Below are positions 11,576-22,571 of a stretch of DNA of 64,000 nucleotides, piece after piece (positions within the stretch are counted from its first letter, which is position 1; every line of letters begins with the position of its first letter). The notes under the pieces were generated by a model, which was not told where the DNA came from, searched no databases, and was given only the letters and a program-made list of their open reading frames with translations. The translations under genes and the position numbers were made by a program. The DNA is taken from the NCBI GenBank assembly GCA_947685225.1, contig CANTUV010000007.1, positions 16,884,501-16,948,500 on the forward strand, written 5' to 3'. Source of the DNA: Garcia nutans. Lineage: Eukaryota; Streptophyta; Magnoliopsida; Malpighiales; Euphorbiaceae.

Positions 11576-11729
11576 CTTTAAAGATCTGAAAAAATTTGAA
11601 ATTTAAACCTATTAAATTGATCTTTTGTGAGAGAAGAAGAAGATTTAATGGATTAATTGTAGTTTTGGTGAAGAAAATTGAGATTTAATGGAGGTTTTGA
11701 AGCTTTGAAACACAAACAATGGAGTTTTG

Positions 11730-12095
11730 CGAGAGAGAAGTCAAGAGCGAGAGAGAGAAAGCAAAACAAATCTAGGGATTAGAATGAGCAAACAGTGCAA
11801 AAATCATGTTTTTAAAGTGTAAAAGTGAAGGGACACGGCCAAGCTTGGGTGAGCTTGGCCGTGTCTAGTGTGTTTTGAGGGACACGGCTAGTGACTTGGC
11901 TGTGTCCCAAGGGTGTGTTTGATACTATGAGGAAAAGTTTACAAAAACAAAGACAAGAGACTTGGGGTGAAGCTTGGCCGTGTCACCTACTGTAAAGAAG
12001 AGTTGCAAAAATTAAAACAAAGTGAATTTGGGTGAAGCTTGGCCGTGTCCCATGTGACACGGCCAAGGACACGGCCAAGCTTGTTGGCCGTGTCT
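11730..12095 (-). promoter_or_regulatory. Candidate internal promoter of the env-like gene (array, TATA-like box, Y-patch)
   Basis: Between pol and the env-like ATG there is a second GACACGGCC/GGCCGTGTC array (11832-12095), like the one in the LTR. It is followed on the minus strand by CTTTAAAAAC (11817-11808) and a CT-rich patch (11760-11730), then the ATG at 11575. Element E keeps the same order (array 54114-54359, CTTTAAAAAC at 54100-54091, CT patch about 54040-54010, ATG 53856). Promoter function is inferred from this parallel with the LTR U3. Confidence 0.4.
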
Positions 12096-12116
12096 CCTAC
12101 TGCCATTTTGAACTTT

Positions 12117-12155
12117 TTATTTTTATTTTTATTTTTATTTTTATTTTTATTTTTA
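12117..12155. repeat. TTTTTA microsatellite
   Basis: Short tandem ATTTTT units in the pol-env spacer of element B. The run is absent or much reduced in element E. Confidence 0.8.
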
Positions 12156-12378
12156 TATCACCAAATCTTAAAGAAATTGCAAACCTATTCTTCGATCAAC
12201 CCTGAAACACATTAGAAAAATAAAAACCGATCAAAGCACCCATTCCATTTATTTAAACCAAACATAAAATCAAAATTGCTAAATTTAAAATTACAACTAT
12301 GAAAAAGAAATGCAAACCGATGGGTTGCCTCCCATTTAGCGCTTCTTTAATGTCATATAGTTGGACATCACTGAAGAC

Positions 12379-15196
12379 TTAGGGATCGTGGATCAAAGTG
12401 CTGTCAATGATCCTCACTTCTTGAAATCCTTCATTGTATGGTTTAACTCTCTGTCCATTTACTTTAAAAGTCTCATTTGTTCGAGAATTAAGCAATTCAA
12501 TGGCACCAGAAGGATATACCTGAGTTATCTCGAAAGGACCACTCCATCGAGAGTTGAGTTTACCTGGAAATAGACGGAGACGAGAATTAAAAAGTAAAAC
12601 TTTCATACCTGGACTCAATGTCTTTCGCACAATAAATCTGTCATGAAGTGCTTTAGTGCGATCCTTATAAATCCTCGAGCTCTCATATGCCTCATTCCTC
12701 AGCTCATCTAACTCTGAAATTTGCAGAAATTGTTCTCTCTTCGCCTTGACCAAGTCCAAATTCAGAGTCTTGATTGCCCAATATGCTTTGTGCTCCAACT
12801 CCACTGGTAAATGACACACCTTACCGAAAACCAATCGGTATGGACTCATACCCAGAGGAGTCTTGAAAGCAGTCCGATATGCCCACAATACATCATGCAA
12901 TCTACTCGCCCAATCCTTCCTTGATAAGTTGACTGTTTTCTCGAGAATACCTTTTATTTGCTTGTTGGATGTTTCAACCTGTCCAGAAGTCTGTGGATGG
13001 TATAGGGTTTCCACCTTGTGCTTCACACCAGATTTGTGCATTAACTTCTCAAAAAGTTTGTGGCAGAAATGACTTCCCCCATCACTGACTATCACTCTTG
13101 GTGTGCCAAATATGCTAAGAATATTTTCCTTCACAAATTTAACAACCACATTAGCATCATTAGTACGGGTGGGGATTGCCTCCACCCATTTTGAAACATA
13201 ATCAACAACAACTAAAATATATTCATAACCAAAAGACTTGGGGAAAGGACCCATGAAGTCTATTCCCCACACATCAAACAGTTCAACAACAATATATGAT
13301 TGAAGGAGCATTTCATTCCTCCTCCCAATGTTACCCACTCTTTGACAGCGGTCACAGTGCTTACAATACTCTTGAGCATCTTTAAATAGAGTAGGCCAGT
13401 AAAAACCACTTTGAAGCACCTTTTCTGCAGTCTTCCTCCCTCCAAAATGACCACCACAATGAAGGTCATGACAAAATTGAAGAATACTCAGTTGTTCTTC
13501 CTCAGATACACACCTGCGAACTATCTCATCTTTGCAAATCCGGAATAAGTAAGGTTCATCCCAAAAATAAAATTTACATAAGTGCAAAAATCTTTTCTTT
13601 TCCTGAAATGACATGTTAGAACGCAATATACCACAAGCAAGATAGTTAGCAATATCTGCAAACCAAGGTGCATTAATTACCACAAACAGCTGTTCATCAG
13701 GAAATGCTTCTAAATTTTTATGAATGCTATCAGATGCAAGATTTTCACTAAAGAAGGGTAATCTAGATAAATGATCAGCTACAATATTCTCACTACCCTT
13801 AGTATCTTTGATTTGGAAATCAAATTCTTGCAACAATAACACCCATCTAATTAAGCGCGGTTTAGCATGTTGTTTTGTTAAAAGATATTTTAGAGCTGCA
13901 TGATTAGAATGCACAATAATTTTTGACCCAATTAAATATGCTCTAAACTTATCTAAAGCAAAAACAACAGCTAACATTTCCTTTTCAGTTGTGGTGTAAT
14001 TCATTTGCGCACTATTCAGGGTCAAGCTAGCATAATATATGACTCTCAAGAATTTATCAACCCTTTGCCCAAGAACAGCTCCTACTGCATGATTAGAGGC
14101 ATCACACATGATTTCAAAAGGTAAAGACCAAACAGGAGCTACAATTACCGGTGCACTAGTCAGTTTTTCCTTAAAAGAATTAAAAGCTTGCATGCATTGT
14201 GCTGTAAATTCAAATGGAACATCTTTCCCTAGTAAATGGCACAATGGTTGGCTTATTTTAGAAAAATCCTTAATAAACCTCCTGTAAAAACCTGCATGCC
14301 CTAGAAAACTTCTTATTCCCTTAACAGAGGTAGGTGGGGGTAATTTAGCAATCAATTCTACCTTGGCCTTATCCACCTCAATCCCCTTACTTGACACAAC
14401 ATGACCTAATACAATGCCTTGAGTAACCATGAAATGACTCTTTTCCCAACTCAAAGTGAGGTTACATTCAATGCATCTCTCAAGCACAAGAACAAGTTTA
14501 TTGAGGCAATTATCAAAAGAACTACCAAAAATAGAAAAGTCATCCATAAATACCTCAATAAAATCATCTATCATGTCTGAGAAGACAGACATCATACATC
14601 TCTGAAAAGTTGCAGGTGCATTGCACAAGCCAAAGGGCATACGCCGAAATGCATAAGTCCCAAAAGGGCAAGTAAAGTTAGTCTTGGATTGATCCTCTGG
14701 CGATATCGACACCTGATAATAACCTGAAAGGCCATCCAAAAAGCAATAATGTGAGTGTCCAGAAAGTTTATCTAACATCTGATCAATAAAAGGAAGAGGG
14801 AAATGGTCTTTCTTTGTAGCATTGTTCAACTTCCTATAATCGATACACATTCTCCACCCAGTAGTAGTCCTAGTAGGAACCAATTCATTATTTTCATTTT
14901 TTACCACAGTGATTCCTGATTTCTTAGGAACTACATGTACTGGGCTCACCCACTCACTATTAGCTATGGGATAAATCACTCCTTCATCAAGCAATTTGAG
15001 CACTTCCTTCTTAACCACTCCACTCATATTTGGGTTAAGGCGCCTTTGGGTCTCCCTCACAGGTTTAGCTCCCTCTTCTAAGATGATTTTATGCATGCAC
15101 ATTGAAGGGCTAATACCTTCGATGTCACTCAATCCCCATCCTATTGCTCTTTTCAATCTTTTAAGCTCACTCACCAACCTCATCTCCTCCCCTTCA
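12379..15196 (-). CDS. pol: Element B pol: reverse transcriptase, RNase H, integrase
   Basis: One uninterrupted minus-strand frame of 952 codons. It opens at 15237, but the first 14 residues come from the LTR of the inserted element D. RT: FLDGL (Asp168) and FMDDF (Asp232-233). RNase H: CDAS (Asp379) and EKE (Glu420), but the usual Asp of the HSDH motif is Asn445 (codon 13903-13905), which should cripple activity. Integrase: zinc-binding His593, His597, Cys628 and Cys631, then Asp660, Asp719 and Glu755 with DD35E spacing, followed by a GPF-type C terminus. It is cut from its gag-protease part by element D, so it is probably not expressed as a normal polyprotein. It is the best-preserved coding region in the window. 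Confidence 0.9.
15192..15196. repeat. Target site duplication of element D, left (CTTCA)
   Basis: CTTCA before the D LTR; the same five bases follow the other LTR at 22567-22571. Confidence 0.9.
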
Positions 15197-16060
15197 TGAT
15201 GCAAGAAAGGATCCCTAAAAGCTAGCAAGTGGACCAATCACTAGGAGCAAGGCAAAGAGATATCAAGCTAGTATGGCTTTGCATATTCAAGAAGAGATTT
15301 CCAAAGAGCTTCAAGAATTATCATTCAAGAAGATGGAGATAGAGCTTGAAGAAGGCACACCAAAGCTGATTATGATGCTTAGTGTGGAAGCTAAAGGCTA
15401 GCTAAAGAAAGGTCCAATGTGCAAGAAAGGTCCATGGGGGTTCATATAAAGCCTTAGGAAGTAATTTAAGGCCAATGGATAGCCCAAATAGTGTGGGGCG
15501 TTTCTTATGTTGAAGGGATTAGTTTGGTTGTTTCCATACTTTATATTTTCCTTATTGGATTAGGATTTTGTTTCCATACTTTATATTTTCCTTAGTGGAT
15601 TAGGATTTTGTTTCCATACTTTATATTTTCCTTAGTGGATTAGGAATGTTTTCCTTATGCAATTAGGAATGTTTTCCTTGTGCAATTAGGAATGTTTTAG
15701 TTTTCCATATGCAATTAGGAATTTTGTAACCCTTATTTAAGGGCACTATTAGGCCGAATTTCAGACAACAACAATTAATAAAAAATTTTGAATTCTTCTA
15801 CAAGTTCTTCTTGTGAATTTTTGTGTGAGAGAGATTAGAGTGGATTCTTTAATTCTTTCTTTGCATCAAGAATTAGGTTTACTTATCAACAAGAGTTGTG
15901 GCATTTTCCTTCTTCTTACCAACTAAATCCTTCAATCATAGTGAGTTCGCGTCTCTTTATAGGTGTTGGGTTCCTTAGGAGGTGATTATCAAGTTTCAAG
16001 GAGTTCTCTACCATTGTTATACGTTGGGTTTGCTGCCATCGTTGCTAAGGGTCCGCGTCA
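15197..16060 (+). repeat. Element D 5' LTR (864 bp)
   Basis: Starts TGATGCAAGAAAGG and ends GGTCCGCGTCA; matched by 21680-22566. It contains three 40-bp tandem units at 15528-15647 (GTTTCCATACTTTATATTTT...), then shorter AGGAATGTTTTCCTT units to about 15720. A TATA-like TTATTTAAG follows at 15733-15741 and an AATAAA near 15776. Confidence 0.92.
15528..15720 (+). repeat. Tandem repeats in D 5' LTR U3
   Basis: Three 40-bp units, then three or four units of about 22-24 bp built on TTAGGAATGTTTT. The same array with one extra short unit lies at 22011-22210 in the other LTR. Confidence 0.85.
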
Positions 16061-16062
16061 TT

Positions 16063-16075
16063 TGGTATCAGAGCC
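16063..16075 (+). other. Element D primer binding site (initiator tRNA-Met)
   Basis: TGGTATCAGAGCC two bases after the LTR end; the standard primer site of many plant chromoviruses. Confidence 0.88.
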
Positions 16076-17054
16076 TTGCTACAAGGTAATTTTTATCTAC
16101 TTTGTCCTTCTAGGGTTTGTTAATTTAGGTCGTTTAAATTTCTGTGTTTTAGGGTTCTTAGAGAGTCTAGTCTTTAATTTTCGAAAAAAAGTCATATATC
16201 AATTCTGATCAAGGCTGAATTGAAGGAGGGTATTCTTAGGGTGAAAACGAAACCTAGGAAAGGATTCTTGGAGAATTTTGAAATCAAGAATTAGGGTTCT
16301 TGAAAGAAAGCAAAAGCTAGAGTTTATGTTTAAGTTTGATTTCGATTTGGTCTTGAGTGAATCTGGGGTTGAGAATTAAGTCCAGATTTTGAAAAGTCCT
16401 TGGGAGTAATTAAGTTCCGAATCAAGGGGATAGTGAGAGGAAGCAAAAAAAAAGTACAAAACCACCTCAATAAAAAATTGTTTGATATTCTTGCTATTTG
16501 GGTGCTAAGGATCAGATCTAGGTGGGTGAGAAGTAATAAAATTTTTTGGGCAAAAAATTTCACCTTTTGAGTGGCTTTTGGAATTCGAAAATCAGACTTA
16601 ATATTCATGTTATTTGAGTGTTATAGGTGGGAATTAGAGTCTAGAAGCTAGCATTTTGGGTGGAATTGATTAGGTCCATAAAGCAGCTTGCCAAGTGTGG
16701 GTTGTTTTTGATTCATTATATCCAAATTTGTCTTGTTTATTGTCTTCATTGTTTCTGATTTCTTTATCTAGCTTTTAATTCTATTACATTGCTAAGTATC
16801 ATTTGCTTGTGTCGATACTTGGTTTTATATCGTGTAGTGCAAATTACCTTGCATTGCCTCTGGATACTTGTCTTGTTTTCTATCTAGTTCTAGGATTTAG
16901 GTTCTAGTTTCTTGAACGACTTGACAATTGTTGGTTGGTGAGCTTGGTTCTGAAGTGCAATCAAGGAAGACAAGAAAAGTGAGGTAATTCTAAACACTGA
17001 GTGAATTTTGAATTATTACTAATCTTGTTTCTTTGAGTTTGTTTGTTTGTTAAC
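16076..17054 (+). other. Element D 5' leader
   Basis: About 1 kb between primer site and gag ATG, with no coding region recognised. Leaders of this size are usual for the family. Confidence 0.55.
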
Positions 17055-18638
17055 ATGGCTGGAAAAGGAGAAGAGACTAGCAAAGAAGGAGCTATGGCCG
17101 AAAGCTTGGCTAGGCTTAATGAGACTTTGGCAGCAATGCTTGGCCAAATGGAGATGATGGATACTAGATTGCAAGAGAATGCAGCATGACAAGCACAACA
17201 AATTCAGCAAGTGCAACAAGGGCAGCCAGCCGCACATCCAAATCCCATAATGCGAGCTAGAAGAGTGCTTAGGATAGAAGGGCAAGGAAATCTTGAAGCC
17301 CTAGAAGCAGCCGAAAGGGTAGAAGATGAAGATGAAGGTGGAAATCAACCTACCACCGATGGTGACCTTACTTCCATCAAGATGAAGATTCCTTCCTTTG
17401 AAGGGAAGAACAATGCAGAAGAGTTCATAGAATGGGAGAGGAAAGTTGAGCAGATTTTTGAATGCCATAACTACACCGAAGAGAAGAAATCAGTTTTAGC
17501 AGTCGTAGAGTTCAAGGGGTATGCTACCTTTTGGTGGGATCAATTGAAAGCTAATAGAAGAGGGAAAGCTATGAGGCCTATTCCTGAATGGTCAACCTTG
17601 AAAGAACTAATGAGGAGCCGATTTGTACCATCTCACTACATTCGGGATTTGTATAATCGACTAGCAAGACTAGTTCAAGGTGGAAGAAGTGTGGAAGAGT
17701 ACCACAAAGAGATGGAGATGATCATGGCTAGGACAAATATTGATGAAGATGAAGACAAGAAGATGTCACGATTTCTTGGGGGATTGAATTTGAACATAGC
17801 CAATGAATTGAAGATGTATGAATTCAACACAATGGAAGAGTGAGTTCAAAAGGCCATGAAGATAGAGAGAAGATTGAAGAATAAAGCTATTTCGAAAACT
17901 GGCTACTCTAAAGCTAGTGGAAAATTTTCAAACTTCAAGGGTTCAAGTTCGAGTGGAGGTTCCTACAAAGGGGATTATAAGGGTTCTTTCCAAAAGAATT
18001 CTTCCTACAATCCTAATTTCAAGAAGCCGAATGATGAGGATGCAAAAACAACCAAGGAAACACCTGCTAGACCTACTCCAAGTAGGGAAATTAAATGCTA
18101 CAAGTGCTTGGGAAGTGGACACATTGCTTCTCAATGTCCGAATAAGAGGGTGATGATTGCTACCCATGAAGGGGAAATTGAATCAAAATATGAACATGAA
18201 GAAGAAGAGGAGGCCGAATGTGGTGATAGGGCCGAATATGATGAAGAGGCTTGGGAGAATCAAGTCTTGAATGCTGAACATGGAGAGATGCTTATTACTA
18301 GAAGAGCCTTGAATATTCAAGTCAAGGAAGAAGGCTTGGATCAAAGGGAGAATCTTTTCCACTCTAGGTGTTTGGTGAATGGTAAGGTTTGTACACTTAT
18401 CATTGATGGTGGAAGTTGTACCAATGCTGCTAGTACTACAATGGTGGATAAATTGGGGTTAACTTGTTTTAAACATCCCAATCCTTACAAGTTGCAATGG
18501 TTCAATGACACTGGGGAAGTAAAAGTGTTGAAGCAAGTCAAGGTACCATTCTCCATTGGGTGGTATAAAGATGAGGTTTTGTGTGATGTAGTGCCAATGC
18601 AAGCTGGACATTTGCTATTAGGAAGAGTGGCAGCATGA
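17055..18638 (+). pseudogene. gag-pr: Element D gag and protease, with in-frame stops
   Basis: The start ATG at 17055 (MAGKGEETSKEG...) keeps one frame to 18638. TGA codons interrupt at 17187 and 17841. Retrotransposon gag domain: PSFEGKNNAEEFIEWERKVE to FLGGLNLNIANEL (about 17390-17810). Zinc knuckle CYKCLGSGHIASQC (about 18096-18137, CX2CX4HX4C). Protease: VCTLIIDGGSCTNAAS, where the active-site triplet reads D-G-G where D-S-G is usual (about 18390), ending near LLLGR. Just after this a two-base loss at about 18629 shifts the frame toward the RT. The TGA at 17187 would fit a CGA to TGA change. Non-functional as read. Confidence 0.85.
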
Positions 18639-20397
18639 TAGAAGGGCACAACATGATGGCTTTTCTAATAAGTATACCTTTACTTATGAAGGAAAGAAGG
18701 TTGTTCTAGCACCATTATCACCTCAAGAGGTGTATGAAGATCAAAAGAGGATGCTAGAGAGGGAGAAAGAAGTTTCGGCTAGCATGAACCAAGGGGGTTC
18801 AAATTCGGCCAATGATGTTTCTTCAACACCCAAGGGTAATTCTAAGGGTAGGGAGAGAGAAAATAATAAAGTGAGTGATTGCAAAAAGGGAAAAGAGGCT
18901 GAGAGTCAAAAGAAAGTAAGCACCCATTGGTGAGAGAAAATAAGCAAGGAGAAAAAAGCAAAACATACTTTTTATGCAAGAGCAAGAGAGATAGATGTAG
19001 GGCAGCCTGTACTCATTATTATGTATAAAGAATTGTTACTTGTTGGTAGTGAAGAATCTCTTGATTCTTTACCTTCTAGTTTTGTGTCTTTGTTGCAGGA
19101 TTTTAAGGATGTGTTTCCTGAAGACCTTCCTAGTGGTTTGCCGCCATTAAGAGGGATTGAACATCGAATTGATTTCATACCCGGTTCTACAATTTCAAAC
19201 CGGCCATCATATAGGAGTAATCCTATGGAGACAAAAGAGATGCAAAGACAAGTTGAAGAGCTTTTGGAGAAAGGCTTGGTTCGCGAGAGCGTTAGTCCTT
19301 GTGCCGTTCCAGTCTTATTAGTACCCAAGAAAGATGGTTCTTGGAGGATGTGTGTTGATTGTAGGGCTGTGAACAAGATTACTGTGAAGTATAGACATCC
19401 CATTCCTAGACTTGATGACATGTTGGACGAATTGAATGGGGCAAAATATTTCACAAAGATTGATCTTATGAGTGGTTATCATCAAATTCGCATGAAGCCG
19501 GGAGATGAATGGAAGACTGCCTTCAAAACAAAATATGGTTTGTATGAATGGTTAGTTATGCCTTTTGGTTTATCTAATGCACCTAGTATTTTGAGAGCTT
19601 ATTTAGGTAAGTTTGTGGTAGTTTACTTTGATGATATTCTGATTTATAGCAAAACTGAGGAAGAACATGTTGAACATGTTAGGAAAGTGCTTGAAATCCT
19701 TAGGGAGCAAAACCTTTATGCTAAGCTTAAGAAGTGTTCTTTTTGTCTAGATAGGGTTGTTTTTCTTAGTTTTGTTGTAAGTATGCAGGGAATTAAAGTT
19801 GATCAAGAGAAGGTGAAAGCTATCCAAGAGTGGCCGAATCCTTCAAGTGTGACAGAAGTGAGGAGTTTTCAAGGATTGGCAAGCTTCTATAGGAGATTTG
19901 TCCCTAATTTCTCTACATTGGCAGCCCCCTTGACTAGCATAATCAAGAAAGAAGTGGGATTCATCTGAGGCAAGGAGCAACAAGAAGCATTTGATGCTTT
20001 GAAAGAGAAGCTTTCTACTACACCCGTTTTATCTTTACCTAACTTTGATTCTACTTTTGAAATTGAATGTGATGCTTCTGGTGTAGGTATTGGAGCTATT
20101 TTGATGCAAGAGAAGAAGCCCATTGCATACTTTAGTGAAAAGCTTAATGGAGCAAAGCTGAATTATTCAACTTATGACAAGGAGCTATATGCTTTGGTGA
20201 GAGCATTGGAAGTATGGGAGCATTATTTGCCGCCCAAGGAATTCGTGATCCATTCAGACCATGAATCATTGAAGCATTTGAGAGGGCAAGGCAAGTTGAA
20301 TAAAAGACATGCAAAATGGGTTGTGAAGATTGAGAAGTTTCCTTATGTGATCAAATACAAGCAAGGTAAAGACAATGTAGTGGCAGATGCACTTTAA
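18639..20397 (+). pseudogene. rt-rh: Element D reverse transcriptase and RNase H
   Basis: One frame, broken by TGA at 18931, TGA at 19966 and TAA at 20395. RT motifs: VPKKDGSWRMCVDCRAVNKI, FTKIDLMSGYHQIRM with the first catalytic Asp, and VVVYFDDILIYS with the YFDD pair (about 19620-19645). About ten residues that normally follow LSNAPS are missing near 19590, ahead of LGKFVVVYFDD. RNase H: FEIECDASGVGIGA, YDKELYALVRAL and FVIHSDHESLKHL, so all three acidic positions are present; it ends in DNVVADAL. The TGA at 19966 lies where the family has Trp. Confidence 0.88.
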
Positions 20398-20420
20398 GGA
20401 GGTACGCTTTACTTAATGTT

Positions 20421-21884
20421 TTGAGTACTAAATTGCTTGGATTTGAATGTATAAAGGACTTATATGTTGGTGATTCTGATTTTGGCAATGTTTATGATGC
20501 TTGTGAGCATGGTGCTTTTAATTCTTTCTATAGACATGATGGGTTTTTGTTTAAGGGTTCGAAATTATGCATTCCTAGATGTTCTATGAGAGATTTGCTA
20601 GTATTAGAATCACATTGTGGGGGTTTAATGGGGCATTTTGGAGTTGATAAGACTTTAGACATGCTGAATGAACACTTTTATTGGCCAAATATGAAAAGGG
20701 ATGTAATTCGGATTTGTAAGGCTTGTTTGGCTTGTAGGCAAGCTAAGTCTAAGTCTATGCCTCATGGTTTGTATATGCCATTACCCGTTCCTAGTTCTCC
20801 TTGGATGGACATTAGTATGGACTTTGTTTTAGGATTACCAAGGACTAAGAGGGGGAGAGATAGCATATTTGTGGTTGTTGATAGGTTTAGTAAGATGGCA
20901 CACTTTATCCCATGTCATAAGAGTGATGATGCTAGTTTAGTGGCCGAACTCTTCTTGAGGGAGGTGGTTCAAATTCATGGGATACCAAAATCCATAGTTT
21001 CTGATAGAGTCACCAAGTTTTTGTCTCACTTTTGGCGTGTGCTTTGGGGAAAGTTAGGTACCAAGTTGTTATTTTTCACCACTTGTCATCCTCAAACGGA
21101 CGGACAAACAGAAGCAGTAAACAAAACTTTAGGTACCATGTTGAGAGCTTTAGTGGGTAATAATTTGAGTTCTTGGGAAGATTGTTTGCCATTTATTGAG
21201 TTTGCTTATAATCGTGCTATTCATTCTTCTACAAGATATTCACCTTTTGAGCTTGTTTATGGTTTTAACCCACTAACAGTTTTGGATCTTGTTTCTTTAC
21301 CTTCTCATGAGCTTGTTAGTTTAGATGGTGAGAAGAAAGCTAAATTGGTGAAAGAGATGCATGAGAAAGCAAGGGCAAATATTGAGAAAAGGAACAAGAG
21401 ATATGCTGATTCTGCAAATAGAGGGAGATGTGAGATGAAGTTTCAAGTAGGAGATTGGGTTTGGGTGCATTTTCGAAAAGAGAGGTTTCCTAACCAAAGG
21501 AAGAACAAGTTGCAAGCTAGAGGAGATGGCCCATTCCAAGTGCTGGAGAAGATTAATGACAATGCCTATAAGATCGACTTACCAGGTACGTATAATGTTA
21601 GTGCTACTTTCAATGTAAGTGATCTTTGTCCTTTTGATGATGTAGATTTGAGGACAAATCTTTTTAAAGAGGGGGAGAATGATGCAAGAAAGGATCCCTT
21701 GAAGCTAGCAAGTGGACCAATCACTAGGAGCAAGGCAAAGAGATATCAAGCTAGTATGGCTTTGCATATTCAAGAAGAGATTTCCAAAGAGCTTCAAGAA
21801 TTATCATTCAAGAAGATGGAGATAGAGCTTGAAGAAGGCACACCAAAGCTGATTATGATGCTTAGTGTGGAAGCTAAAGGCTAG
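20421..21884 (+). CDS. int: Element D integrase (487-codon open frame, reaching into the 3' LTR)
   Basis: Open from 20421 to 21884. Zinc-binding HHCC: His65, His72, Cys102, Cys105. Catalytic Asp134 (SMDFVLGL), Asp195 (IVSDRVTKF) and Glu231 (GQTEAVNK) keep DD35E spacing. A GPY/F-type module (RGDGPFQVLEKINDNAYKID) follows. The last 69 codons or so (from 21680) lie inside the 3' LTR and read GPITRSKAKRYQASM, then an acidic-basic helix. An integrase tail encoded by the LTR is described for CRM elements, where it is linked to centromere targeting. The frame differs from the upstream RNase H, so the whole polyprotein could not be made. The ATG at 20421 is only the first Met in this frame. Confidence 0.87.
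   Translation: MSTKLLGFECIKDLYVGDSDFGNVYDACEHGAFNSFYRHDGFLFKGSKLCIPRCSMRDLLVLESHCGGLMGHFGVDKTLDMLNEHFYWPNMKRDVIRICKACLACRQAKSKSMPHGLYMPLPVPSSPWMDISMDFVLGLPRTKRGRDSIFVVVDRFSKMAHFIPCHKSDDASLVAELFLREVVQIHGIPKSIVSDRVTKFLSHFWRVLWGKLGTKLLFFTTCHPQTDGQTEAVNKTLGTMLRALVGNNLSSWEDCLPFIEFAYNRAIHSSTRYSPFELVYGFNPLTVLDLVSLPSHELVSLDGEKKAKLVKEMHEKARANIEKRNKRYADSANRGRCEMKFQVGDWVWVHFRKERFPNQRKNKLQARGDGPFQVLEKINDNAYKIDLPGTYNVSATFNVSDLCPFDDVDLRTNLFKEGENDARKDPLKLASGPITRSKAKRYQASMALHIQEEISKELQELSFKKMEIELEEGTPKLIMMLSVEAKG
21666..21679 (+). other. Element D polypurine tract
   Basis: AAAGAGGGGGAGAA directly before the 3' LTR; the plus-strand primer. Confidence 0.88.
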
Positions 21885-22566
21885 CTAAAGAAAGGTCCAA
21901 CGTGCAAGAAAGGTCCATGAGGGTTCATATAAAGCCTTGGGAAGTAATTTAAGGCCTATGGACAGCCCAAATAGTGTGGGGCGTTTCTTATGTTGAAAGG
22001 ATTAGTTTGGTTGTTTCCATACTTTATATTTTCCTTATTGGATTAGGATTTTGTTTAAATACTTTATATTTTCCTTAGTGGATTAAGATTTTGTTTCCAT
22101 ACTTTATATTTTCCTTAGTGGATTAGGAATGTTTTCCTTAGTGGATTAGGAATGTTTTCCTTATGCAATTAGGAATGTTTTACTTGTGCAATTAGGAATA
22201 TTTTAGTTTTCCATATGCAATTAGGAATTTTGTAACCCTTATTTAAGGGCACTATTAGGCTGAATTTCAGACAACAACAATTAATAAAAATTTTCGAATT
22301 CTTCTACAAGTTCTTCTTGTGAATTTTCGTGTGAGAGAGATTAGAGTGGATTCTATAATTCTTTCTTTGCATCAAGAATTAGGTTTACTTATCAACAAGA
22401 GTTGTGGTGTTTTCCTTCTTCTTACCAACTAAATCCTTCAATCATAGTGAGTTCGCATCTCTTTATAGGCGTTGGGTTCCTTAGGAGGTGATTATCAAGT
22501 TTCAAGGAGTTCTCTACCATTGTTATATGTTGGGTTTGCTGCCATCGCTGCTAAGGGTCCGCGTCA
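21680..22566 (+). repeat. Element D 3' LTR (887 bp)
   Basis: TGATGCAAG...GCGTCA, colinear with 15197-16060 but with one extra short repeat unit near 22135 and scattered substitutions. The first 205 bp are coding, as the integrase tail. Confidence 0.92.
22011..22210 (+). repeat. Tandem repeats in D 3' LTR U3
   Basis: Counterpart of 15528-15720: three 40-bp units, one carrying several substitutions, followed by four or so 22-24-bp units. Confidence 0.8.
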
Positions 22567-22571
22567 CTTCA
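22567..22571. repeat. Target site duplication of element D, right (CTTCA)
   Basis: Matches 15192-15196. Confidence 0.9.

Larger units (their letters stand above)
15197..22566 (+). mobile_element. Element D: CRM-like chromovirus (Ty3/gypsy), complete but broken
   Basis: A 7370-bp element with two LTRs, an initiator-Met-type primer site, gag, protease, RT, RNase H and integrase in Ty3/gypsy order, and a polypurine tract, inserted in pol of element B with a CTTCA duplication. The integrase C terminus continues into the 3' LTR and has no obvious chromodomain, which fits the CRM lineage better than Tekay or Galadriel types. Several stops and two frameshifts make it defective. The lineage call rests on recalled motifs (RGDGPFQVLEKINDNAY, GPITRSKAKR). 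Confidence 0.88.

Noticed and set aside
12863..13469. Small open frames overlapping the B pol frame on both strands
   Set aside because: Shadows of a clear RT-integrase coding region.
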